Assembly (NCBI GenBank): GCA_012656075.1
Contig: JAAKBF010000179.1
Location: 59,071 to 123,070, forward strand
Source: Phytophthora hibernalis
Taxonomy: Eukaryota > Oomycota > Peronosporomycetes > Peronosporales > Peronosporaceae
Direction of reading: 5' to 3'
DNA: 64,000 bases
Below the pieces are notes generated by a model. That model saw only the letters and a program-made list of their open reading frames with translations, ran no database searches and had not been told where the DNA came from. The translations under genes and the position numbers were made by a program. Positions 34,430 through 43,747 of this stretch are shown in pieces (position 1 is the stretch's first letter; the number at the start of each line of letters is the position of its first letter).

Positions 34430-34606
34430 AAACTTGGCGGTGGTCGCCTAGACAATGGTGGCGGAGTCTTGGCCTTGAAGAAGATGGAAAGACTTGAGGT
34501 ACTTGGCCATGGCAAAGGCCGGAAGCTCGATGTCGACACCATAGAATTCAGCAGCGATGCGCACCTTGAAGACGCGGTAATTGGCGGAGTTCGTGTAGAG
34601 CTTATT
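34430..34606 (-). pseudogene. Captured fragment of elongation factor 1B gamma (GST-like N-terminus)
   Basis: On minus from 34606 the frame reads KLYTNSANYRVFKVRIAA then EFYGVDIELPAF, which matches the first beta-alpha-beta unit of the glutathione-transferase-like domain of eEF1B gamma (canonical KLYT...NYRAFKxxIAAEYxGVxIE). The Met start is absent (the codon position is within GTTAATAAG). After about residue 31 the frame degrades; in the neighbouring frame FFKAKTP recalls the next conserved part of the domain. The fragment sits between the hAT transposase and the right end of the element, opposite in orientation to the transposase. Confidence 0.6.
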
Positions 34607-34761
34607 AACACACAGCAATTAGCTCCCAAGGCTCTTAGAGCTGAAAGCACAATATTCTGATTGTGATTGTCGATTGACATCTCTCCACAATCAATTATTG
34701 TGATTGACAATCTCGGCAATATTACAATCACAATCATTTTTTCCACAGCCCTGCTGTGCTG

Positions 34762-35611
34762 CGATGATCTTCCAGTAAATCTGCCGTCTCCTGCTGGGAG
34801 CATGGTGTTCGCAGCAGGTGTTCGCAGCAAGTTTACCAGCCCGGTGGCTAGAACAACCGCTGGCCACCTCGGCATCCGCTTTCGTTTTTGAATACGTCGC
34901 AACCTTCAGCCTGCTTTCGATCAAACCATGCGGACGAAGTCCACGTGCTATCCAACAGACAGAACTTCTGCCGCAGAAGGAGAAGAGTTGCATTCAAGCG
35001 AGAGAGCTCTGTGTGTGAGACAGCCGTAGTTGTGCTCACAGAAGCGACGAGCATGCTGCCGCGTTGTTGTCCATATCTTTGGATACTCGAAGCCTCTCAA
35101 ATTACGATGAGCTGTGTGTGCCAAGTAGCTCGCAGTTTAGAGCTCTGTTTGAGCTGCGATCAAGAGCTCAATGTATGGGGGCGCCGCTGAATCGTACGAT
35201 AACGATGTATTCGCGCATATGGACCCTTGCGTACCCGCGTGGTCTTTCTCAAACCACCGCAAACACAGGATACAGTGGAAGATTTCAATCTGAACACTCA
35301 AGTGCCTGTTCAATCGTCACTAGATCTGTCCAGGCTGCTCATGCTCAAGACAACAAAAAGCATGCATGTACTGTTGAGCTCCATTGCAACTATTATTATG
35401 AGAGCTACCTCTGCAAACTTGGTGAAAAAATGCAGTAGAGTACACGGATTGCAGTGATCAACTTCAACTACGGCCATAGTAAAACCAAAGTGTCCGATAA
35501 ACCGCCTCGAATGGACAACGCTCTTGACACTTCTGGCCCTGTATCCCCGTGTCTGCTCGAGCAATAGCCGTCTCAGTCCAATTCTTGCAGCCTCAGACAA
35601 ACTTCACTACA
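34762..35611. other. Intergenic region before the cyclase gene
   Basis: Open frames on both strands (for example 35064-35438) have no recognisable content. This 850-bp stretch should hold the cyclase promoter; I cannot point to a specific element. Confidence 0.35.
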
Positions 35612-37388
35612 ATGCGGCTGTGGAGTTTGCTGTACGCGTCCTCGTTGCTCGTTTCGAGTATGGCGTCCTGCTTCATCGCTGCAGAGATGTATCACCATGC
35701 CGAGCTGCGCAAGTCGGCCGTACGCTTCATCTTCTTCTTCTTCTTCTTCTACACGTGGCTTTGGTCGCTTTTCCGCGGTGTTTTCTACTTGGACGCCTTC
35801 TTGTCCGGAGGATTCGGTGACTCGCACGTAGATTACGACGATGTGTTGGGGCTTTTGGGCGTGGCGCACTCGTCCGACATGACGTCGCCACTTCTCTCCT
35901 GTACGACCGTCTTCGGAGATACAGCACTATTGGCCTGCTCGCTTTGGATGCTGCCCATGACTTCAGAACTCTCGAGACTCGCACGCAAAAATATGGACAG
36001 AGGACCCACTGGCGAACATGAAGCTGCGAGATTCTACTGCAAGTGGATCCACATCATCATCGTGCTGTTCTTGGTCTGCGAAGCTGGGTATACCATCTAC
36101 AACACAGGTTTCAACAACAGGTCGTATCGGATCCTCATCAGTGGCAACATGTTGCAAGCCTTCACGCTGATCTACGTCGTCTACGTTCTCATCCGTCTGA
36201 AGTGTACTGGTCGCAATTACGAGACCATCGACGGATCGATTGTTTTGTCACCCTTGTACAAGCGCATCAGGGGCATCATGTACGTGTATCTTGTTCTGCA
36301 GCTACAATCTGTGAGGCTAACGTGTCTGGGTCATTGCTGGTTGATAGGATCGTGTATTTGGCCTTCTCATTCCAGTACCAGGTCATCTCGCTCATCTTGT
36401 TGTACAGCCAATTCGAGGTGCAGATACCTGTGGTGCTTATTGGAGTAAGTACTCTGCTGTTCAACAACTCGGGGACAGCATTGTCTATCGTAATGGGGTG
36501 TAGTCAGGAGTGTTTCTTCCGCTCTTTTCGTCGCTACGTGCCGGACGAGTATGTGGAGGCCTTTTACATGTCGGATCCGGGACTTGTCATGGCGAACGCA
36601 GCCGCAGGGTACAGCCCACCGATGAATAATCCTGTTTTCGTCTTCACGGACATTGAATCGTCCACGCAGTTGTGGGGAATTGAGGACGGAACTATCATGC
36701 GTCGAGCGAACGAGATTCATGAAGAAATTATCCGTGGATCACTTGCGCAGTTCCGCGGATACGAAATTACAACTGCCGGGGATGCCTTCCAGCTCGCTTT
36801 CTTTACCATCAAGGAAGCAGTGGAGTACTGCATCCAGGTCCAGTTCAAGTTACTTAGCGCACACTGGCCGAAGAAGTTGCACAACCTCACGCCAGTCACT
36901 ACGCGCAAGAAAACTAAAACGAATCGACTGGTCTTTAATGGTCTTCGAATTCGGATGGGTATTCACGACGCGCAGGAGTGTATTGACGGCGTGCTTGTGA
37001 AGAATATCCACCGGGTGACGGGGAAAGTCACGTACACGGGGTTATCTGAAGTCATCGCAAACGAAATGGGGAGGTCGGGGCAGGTGGCCAGATTTGTGTG
37101 ACTCGACGAGTTGCAGAATGGTTATCGGTGAACAGTGCGTCAGTCGACCACACCTATGAAATTGACCGCATGGGGGAACACCAGATTCCAGCGTTAAACA
37201 TGTCGGTGGAGGTGTTTCAAATAACACCGCACGGACTGGAAGCGCGCAAAAGACATTCATCAAACACTGGGCTGCTCGTCCTGAGGCCACCAAAATCACA
37301 AACGGAAGTGAAATCCAGGAATTGCGTACCGATTCAGAACAACACCTCCCTACCGGTAGTATCCCGTAGGAATCCTAGGGGATACTAG
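35612..37388 (+). CDS. Class III adenylate/guanylate cyclase with multi-pass N-terminus
   Basis: Exon 1 is 35612-36279, a 68-nt intron (GTACGT...GATAG) follows, exon 2 is 36348-37388. With one G restored in the G-runs at 37068-37080 the total is 1710 nt, 569 residues. The N-terminal 300 residues contain about six hydrophobic helices (for example LWSLLYASSLLVSS, FIFFFFFFYTWLW, IIIVLFLVCEAGY, LISLILLYS-like segment). The catalytic domain begins VFVFTDIESSTQLW (metal-binding Asp after FTD) and includes TTAGDAFQLAF (second metal Asp) and LRIRMGIHDA; after the shift it continues GGQICVTRRVAEW. It makes cyclic AMP or GMP from the triphosphate; which one cannot be told by eye. The catalytic domain faces the cytosol at the C-terminus. 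Confidence 0.85.
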
Positions 37389-38345
37389 ACTGGGATATTC
37401 GAAACAACCATAAGTCAACAGTGGCCGGGGATTGGAGTGTCGTCACCTCCAGTGTCATATTAGCTCGGAACGTGTTTCTGCGACTGCTTTCGACGAACAG
37501 AATTTTCAATGTATTGATGACTTTCTTCAGGCAACGCGGAATTGGCACCACGTACGATCACGATCGAGTTTTCTCCATCAAGAAAGATGAGCACGAACGT
37601 GAGTTCTGACGAGTATTTTGCCGGATTGCATAGCGTGGTTACATTATTTCTCGGACACGGATTGAAGTATTTCTCGGACTCATTTTGTCGTGGCTACCAT
37701 TGCCGCATTGGCTGTCCACCTTCAGCGTTGGTCCGCTCTATAAATCTTCGCAATGGATACAACTTTCTTGTCAGCACCATGCCTCAACGAATTAGCGTTA
37801 AGATATCTGCTCTAACAAAAATACGAGCAGGACGTGTCGGCTAGGGTCATTTTCAACTCTTTGGATGCTGCTGCGTTGCCACGAATGAAGGTGCCGTGTG
37901 TGAAGAAGATCGACAATATTCGAGGGAGGTCTTCCATCCCGAGCATGAACGCCGAAAGATTCTTGTGTACCTTCAAGGAGAAAACTTCAACAATGTTACT
38001 AGTAAGCTTAAGCTTACCACGCATCAGGACGATGACAGCTTGTGTGTTGGGTCGGATAGTGCTTGACCCACGTGATCCAATGTGCCATTGCTCAAGCATC
38101 GTGCAGTCAACAAAGTTGCACGTCGTCGCCAACGTAAAGATCTTTTCTCAGCCCAGATTCATTCCATCAGATTTCCACAACACCAAACCAGTCCTCCAAA
38201 CGGTGAAAGGATTGGGAAAAATCACTAGACATTGCTCGTAGCAACCACATCATTTCATATTGAGTTGCAGCACTTCATTGCACGTGCGTATCCAACACAA
38301 CGTATAAACTGCCATCATACGAGACCTTGTCTCGCTCCTCGTGGT
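37389..38345. other. No supported gene
   Basis: There is an open frame on plus (37834-38241) and one opposite (37812-38132), neither with a motif I recognise. A broken gene may be hidden here; a TACCGGTA octamer lies just upstream at 37351, inside the cyclase C-terminus. Confidence 0.35.
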
Positions 38346-39314
38346 CTACAGATTTTCCTTCAGGAATGCCGTCACCTCGTCACCAGACGGCAGACTCGGC
38401 AGTGCACCAGGACGCTGCACACAGATAGCACTAGCAGCAGCAGCACGGGCCATGCAATCCTGCACATTGTCACCTTCAGCAAACGCGACCGCAAACGCAC
38501 CACGATAGCAGTCTCCGGCACCAGTCGTGTCCACCACCTTGTCCACCTTGAAGCATTTCTGGTGCACCAGCTCCGAGCCATCAGCAGGGACGAACACAGA
38601 TCCATCTGAGCCCAGTGTCACGAGCACATTCTTTGCTCCCTTCTGCTGCAGGAACCTTGCCGCTGCAATGGCGTCGTCCGTGTTGTTCACCTCACGCATA
38701 GTCAACCGGGCCAGCTCCGTCTCGTTGGGACATACGTAGGTCAGTAGCGGCAGCAATTCAGCCGGGATGGGGGTGTCGTCACCGCCCGTGTCCCACATGA
38801 CTGGGACGTTGGTTTGGGCTGCTGTCTTGGCCACCAATGCATTGATACGCTCCGGAATCTCGCACTGCAGCAGGACAATAGCTGCCGACTGGATGGCGGT
38901 CGTCAGAGCAGCAGGAAGTTCATCAGGCCACGCACGATTGGCCCCACCTACGATGACAATGGAGTTGTCACCGTCCGGATATACGAACACGAACGCTTGA
39001 CCGGAGGGGCAGTCCGGACTGCCAGCCAATGCAGTGTCCACTCCAGCTCCTTGTAACGCACTCTTGAGTGCTTCCCCGTGCGTGTCATTGCCGAACTGAC
39101 CTGCAAACTTGGCACACAACGTCGGATGGTTGACACCGAGGATTCTACCGGCCGCTGCTGCTTGGTTGCTGCCTTTGCCGCCCGGGAAGAACTTGCCCGT
39201 GTCTGACTTGGACGCCGATAGAGTCTCACCACGAACCGGTAGACGACTGATCTCCACGACGATGTCGGCGTTCACCGAGCCGATAACCAGAACATGCTTG
39301 CGGTTTTGTGTCAT
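38346..39314 (-). CDS. Ribokinase (pfkB family)
   Basis: A single intact exon, 322 residues, starts MTQNRKHVLVIGSVNADIV. The pfkB N-terminal signature is GGKGSNQAAAAGRI (about 45-58, with the Gly-Gly that binds ribose); the C-terminal signature DTTGAGDCYRGAFAVAF (about 260-276) holds the catalytic Asp in the GAGD motif. CPNETELARL near residue 190 is also typical. The length is normal for ribokinases. It phosphorylates ribose with ATP to ribose 5-phosphate, feeding nucleotide and pentose phosphate metabolism in the cytosol. It is divergent from the CENP-X gene, with 258 bp between the two starts, so they may share a promoter region. Confidence 0.93.
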   Translation of the reverse strand: MTQNRKHVLVIGSVNADIVVEISRLPVRGETLSASKSDTGKFFPGGKGSNQAAAAGRILGVNHPTLCAKFAGQFGNDTHGEALKSALQGAGVDTALAGSPDCPSGQAFVFVYPDGDNSIVIVGGANRAWPDELPAALTTAIQSAAIVLLQCEIPERINALVAKTAAQTNVPVMWDTGGDDTPIPAELLPLLTYVCPNETELARLTMREVNNTDDAIAAARFLQQKGAKNVLVTLGSDGSVFVPADGSELVHQKCFKVDKVVDTTGAGDCYRGAFAVAFAEGDNVQDCMARAAAASAICVQRPGALPSLPSGDEVTAFLKENL

Positions 39315-39572
39315 TGCGATACTTGACTTGAGCTCTAGCAGGAAAATTGATGTCTGTGGTGCAATGAATGACTCACCAAGTCAACTGTCAAGTGTGGTTG
39401 CAGTGCTGCTTCGTGTCTATCAACTAACCTCGTACTACAAATAACCTCTAACATTTAAACTTCAGTTTTCCTTCTTCCATACTAATCCTCTGTTTGGTAT
39501 ACCCTCCGACAACTAATATTCAACTGCTTCAGTTTCCGGAACTTCAACCTGTGTGTGCCACGCCAGTCAAAC

Positions 39573-39905
39573 ATGGCTCCACCGACCTTCAAGCCAGCAC
39601 TAGTGGAGCAGCTCTTCCAGGCTTCATGGGCAGCCAACGCAGCCAGCGCCACCGAGGGAGCAGCCAGTGACAGTAGCGGAGAAGAGGAACTCTTCGACTC
39701 TGCGCCGCTCGTGAGCGCTGCGGCCGCCGCCTCCCGCGTGCGCAAGATCCACGTGGACGCCGTGAAGCTTAGCGCCGAGATGTTGCGTCTGTTCGTGCTG
39801 GAGGCCGTGCGTCGCGCGCAGATGGAGGCCATGGTGGACGACAGCGAGGAGGTGGAGCCGCAGCACATTGAGCAGATCCTGGCGCAGCTTCTGCTGGACT
39901 TTTAG
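39573..39905 (+). CDS. CENP-X/MHF2-type histone-fold protein
   Basis: A single exon of 110 residues starts MAPPTFKPALVEQLF. After an acidic Ser/Glu segment (residues about 30-45) comes a histone-fold-like half: VDAVKLSAEMLRLFVLEAV, RRAQMEAMVDD and the end EVEPQHIEQILAQLLLDF, which is the hallmark ending of CENP-X (also called MHF2 or STRA13). The family pairs with CENP-S/MHF1 to form a DNA-binding tetramer that works at kinetochores and with FANCM at stalled forks. The acidic insertion makes it longer than the usual 80 residues. Its stop codon overlaps the stop of the opposite-strand gene by four bases. GTG at 39555 is in frame but the ATG is preferred. Confidence 0.85.
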   Translation: MAPPTFKPALVEQLFQASWAANAASATEGAASDSSGEEELFDSAPLVSAAAAASRVRKIHVDAVKLSAEMLRLFVLEAVRRAQMEAMVDDSEEVEPQHIEQILAQLLLDF

Positions 39906-42797
39906 CGACGCAGCAACGTCAGGAGGGACGAGATGTGCTGCTGCTGTCGGACAAGCAATGAATCAGCCAAGAAGCAGCTGTGCCGCAGTCTCTCCGGGTC
40001 TAGAGAAGTGCTGGGCGCGTCGGAGACTGCTGCGAGTTTGGCTAAGGACTGATGTAGCTGCTGCAGACGCGTGAGACGCTGTAGAGAGTTAGAAGTGGTG
40101 AGAGGACGAGGGGAGGGTTTACCTGTTGGATCATGTCGTAGAGGAATCGAGTGTTAGAGGAGAGGTCGGAGGTTGGATCTTTGGAGACTGGAGAGAGATG
40201 TGCGACGTGGACTTGTTGCAGACGGAGACACTCGTTGGCGTTGTGGAGTTTCTGCTGTAACATGGCGTCGACGAGGAACTGTGGAGGGATGAGGGTAAAG
40301 ACTACGCGGTTGCAGTTTTAAGGTATGGAGCTTACCTGTGCCGCGCCAAAGCGTGCGGCTAGGATATCGTCTTCTGCACTTTGGAGCAGCTTTTCGAGGT
40401 GGTCGCTGGTCTGGGCAATTTGCTCATCACACTGAAGAGAGCGAGAATTTCGATTAGCAAGGGAAATGCGCAGCTTGGGAGGATGCTGGGGGTATTTACC
40501 TTGACAATCGCGCTTTCAAGAACACTATTGAGACCTTGCTCCAATTTTGTTTTGGCGGCAGTCTAGCAGAAGTTGATCGTGTGTTAGTCAAGCGATGGGT
40601 AAGTCTGTGAAAATTGCAACCAACCTTTTCAAGAGCGTCTGCGCGCTCCCGCCGCTTCAGTTTTTCGAGAATTTGGTCTTTCTCCTCAATTATAACCATT
40701 AACTTCTGCAGTTGATTTGCATGATTTTCTTGCACGGTTGATTGCATTTGTTCGTACTGGTTTGTGAGTTGCTCTGCTGTCAGCTTAACACGTTGCTCGG
40801 TTTGATTATTCAAGCTCACTTGCTGCCGCGCAAGAAGTACAACATTAATCCATTTCCGCCATGCTTGCTGAGCGTATTTGGCAGTACCATGAACCAACAC
40901 TTTACGCAGCATCTGCCTCTGCTTCTTATGTAGACTTGCAATTGCTCTCCACCTTTGCAAAATCTGTGCGAGCATCGGTTGCACACTTCTTTGATAGTAG
41001 TGACGTCCTGACATTCGTGCTAAATGAACGTCTAGCTTACGCTGCTCGACACGATGCACTTCACCCAACTTGTAGAGTTCGGAGTGCTTCTGTGTAAAAT
41101 GTCCCCATCTTCGAAATGCGGTGTGGCGCGTGATCATCGCTTTCTTCAAAACGAGCCCACGTAACATCGTTGCTCGCCGGGCTGCTGCCAAGTGATTCAG
41201 GTGAAGAACTGTCCAGCATTTCCGAACCAATCGACTTTCAGTTCGCTGCTGGAATGCTTCTAGCCGACAGATCATCACTTGGCAGGTCATTGCTGCAAAC
41301 TCACGCCACCGAAAAAGAGGTGATCACGGCGTAGTTTCAAAAGTGCATTTCTGACTTCTCTAAGCTGCTGGGCTTTGCGTTCACGATTTTGACTCTGTAT
41401 TCGAAGACCCCTCTTCCACCCCACAAATGCTTGACTCATGATCTCATTCTGCTTGAGTCGGATCCTCTGATTGATGAGTTTCTCGTGCAGTGCAGTCTTC
41501 GCCGCATCTTGCCGTTTTGTCTTGATTGTACGTGAGCGCGTGAGGTCATTGATTCCTAGAGAAACCGCCTTCGCAAAGAAGTCACGAACTTTGGGCGGGT
41601 CGTAAGATTGCCTCTCACTGCCTGGTAGATGATTCAATTGACTAGTCTCGTATACTGGCAAGCTTTCAAGTGAATAGTCCAGCATCTCACTCATCTCTTC
41701 AGCTTCCTTGTGATTCGGTGGGTGCCCGCTGCTTTCTTGCTCTGAATGCTCCGTCTGAATCGAGGTTGAGAGATTGGGCGGTACCGCAGAAATACTAACT
41801 GGTCTCTCCATCATGGTTGGTAAATCGTCTTCGTCCTCTTCCTCATTGTCGTCATTGCTGTCATCAATACCTGTTTCTTGGTTGTCGCCCTCTGTCCAGC
41901 GAGGTTTACTGCTCTTTGAGCTCTTTGCTGACGGGGACAAATAGCTCTCTTGGAATTTCATATCCCCGTTGAGTACCTGCACGATAAAACACATTGAACA
42001 CAATCTTCAGTACATTGGGCGTCATTTTGGATCGATGAGACTCGACTCACATCGTTAACTTCCCGGATTCGTTGAGAAAGACGTAGTTTTTCCATCTCCG
42101 CCTTGTTTCGTTCTTCTCTAGACTTCCTCCGAGTACTTTCACTCTGGTTCGAAGCAACAGAAGACGATCTGCTTCTGCGCTGCTTGAGTTTGCGTTCCAC
42201 ATAATCACTTAGCAAAGAATCGGATGACGCTTCCAGCAAGAATTTGCTTAGTTGGTCCTGGGACTTTGAGGCTGAATTATCAGACGAAGACACGCTCTTG
42301 TGATTCCTTACTGCTGGGGTGTTGCTCTGGATGGAGGCAATTACAGAAGCATTTGGGGTCGAAGTCCTGCGATCTCCTCGCAACGTATCCAGTGCTTTAC
42401 GAAAAGCTCGGTTAGCACTGGCAGGATTGTTACTAAGGTGTTGAACCGAGTTTTTGGTCGGTGTATCAGGAGACACTGCAGTCATCTGAGGATAAGGTGT
42501 CAACTCGAACAGAAACACATTGTGCAGGTTGCCAAAGGCCACACGATCGCCATGTACAACGACAGCTCCTTCTCTTGGAACAGCAACATCATTTACAAAA
42601 CAAACACCAGAGGTCGAGAAAGGCACCAATTTGGCCGACGATTTGTCCTTCGACAGATTGAGTAGAGCATGAAGTTCCAGGACGTTGTCTCCAGAGATGA
42701 CCACGTCACAAGTTGTAGCTCCTGAACCGATGAGTGTCTTGGAACTGCGAAGCTCCTGACTGCAAGAGACGGAATCCAAGGACCGCAAGAACGGCAT
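39902..42797 (-). CDS. FHA-domain and Sfi1-like helical repeat protein
   Basis: Six exons: 42797-42051, 41976-40625, 40562-40500, 40431-40336, 40278-40123, 40078-39902; all junctions are GT-AG and in phase. One shift at 41314-41318 (plus A5, minus T5) is repaired by one base, giving 863 residues. The N-terminus (about 1-110) looks like an FHA domain: TLIGSGATTCDVVI, then ELHALLNLS and GDRVAFGNLHNVFLF. A Ser-rich linker, an acidic patch and then tryptophan-spaced helices follow (SQAFVGWKRGLR, AFRRWGHFTQKH, ILQRWRAIASLH, AQQAWRKWINVVL), the pattern of Sfi1/centrin-binding repeats, then a coiled coil. A role at the centrosome or basal body is inferred from that pattern. The start is the first ATG after an in-frame GTG-led extension. 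Confidence 0.75.
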
Positions 42798-43003
42798 CTT
42801 AGAAAACACTATTGCGACTGTTGGTCCTGCAGCTAGAAACGCCACTAACCAGCAACAAAACCACCAAGAACGGCCGGAAGAATCCTTCGTACATTTTCAC
42901 GGGAGCAAAAGTCGCGCACTTCTATTCCCTGACATTATTCCCACGTCGACCGTTGCTCGACCACCTGAGACGCGGCAGACGACAGATCCCAACGCCCAGT
43001 GGC

Positions 43004-43507
43004 TTACGCCTTGATGCGACGGCTGCGGATGGCTTTTTCTGCAGCACACCTGTGACATTCCAATATACAGTCAGTATACATGTATACACCTTCCTAACTC
43101 ACTCAACCACTCGCCCAATCACTCAATAACTCACCCTTCTCGACCTTGGCGACCGTAGACAGACGCGACCACTTGGCCAGCGCGGCCTTCTTCAGGTCGC
43201 GACGGTAGAAGTTGCGCGAGATGTTGGCACGGATGGTGTTGGCACCACCACGAGCTCCCTTGCGGAGGGGCACGACGTTGTTGGCCTTGACGGGCTTCTT
43301 GGCAGCCTTCTCGATCTTGGTAGAAAGAGTGATCTTCTTGTCCGCGAGCGAGATGTCCACGGCCTTGGACGAGGCCAGGCCCGAGTACTTGCGGCAGTTG
43401 CGGTTGAGCAGGTTGTACTTCTCGCGCGCGAACTCGGTGCCGTTGCGCTTCACGAGGAAGGACGACGTGTTCTTGGTCAGCAGCCACGTAAGGGTATCGT
43501 TCGACAT
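43004..43507 (-). CDS. RPL28: Ribosomal protein eL28
   Basis: Exon 1 (43507-43135) starts MSNDTLTWLLTKNTSSFL and exon 2 (43038-43004) ends AIRSRRIKA; the join GAG AAG G/AA uses donor GTGAGT and acceptor TGCTGCAG, giving 135 residues. The sequence aligns with eukaryotic L28: FLVKRNGTEFAREKYNL, NRNCRKYSGLASSKAV, a Lys-rich middle, and NFYRRDLKKAALAKWSRL. The length is that of the family. It is a component of the large cytosolic ribosomal subunit. It is transcribed away from gatA, with 240 bp between starts. Confidence 0.92.
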
Positions 43508-43747
43508 CTGAGTATTGGTACCATGTTAATTATCGTCCCCTGTATACATCTATATAACATTTCAAAAAGGACTCGCACCTTTTCCGCTTCTTCGATGGAA
43601 ATAATGGGATGGCGGAACTCGGCGCCTTCCAGAGGCCAGCGAGACGCTCGACCAATCGATCCCCGTCAAAACGCGGGCCAGAGTTTTTACGAACCTCACA
43701 GCGTAATTACGCACTGATTTTTAATTGGGTAAAAATACATAGTCGTT
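43508..43747. promoter_or_regulatory. Divergent promoter region of eL28 and GatA
   Basis: Only 240 bp separate the start codons of two oppositely transcribed housekeeping genes, so the region must hold both promoters. An oomycete initiator-like CTCCATTTTGTGC occurs at about 43782, just inside the longest GatA frame, which hints that GatA translation may start farther downstream. This is inference from position and a remembered consensus. Confidence 0.35.

Larger units (their letters stand above)
31718..34753 (+). mobile_element. hAT element with 8-bp target duplication and captured host sequence
   Basis: The ends are CAGGGCTGTGGAA (31718-31730) and its complement TTCCACAGCCCTG (34741-34753). 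The octamer CTGTGCTG flanks both sides (31709-31716, with one extra G before the left end, and 34754-34761). Sub-terminal arrays of GATTG/CAATC motifs lie inside both ends (31735-31820; 34640-34735). Length 3036 bp. Inside are a BED-finger hAT transposase (32552-34154) and, on either side of it, pieces that look like host genes. It is over 1 kb longer than the related element at 8609-10556, and the difference is mostly these flanking pieces. Confidence 0.8.

Noticed and set aside
37812..38241. Overlapping open frames on both strands after the cyclase
   Set aside because: Neither has domain features or intron logic; a decayed gene is possible but unproven.
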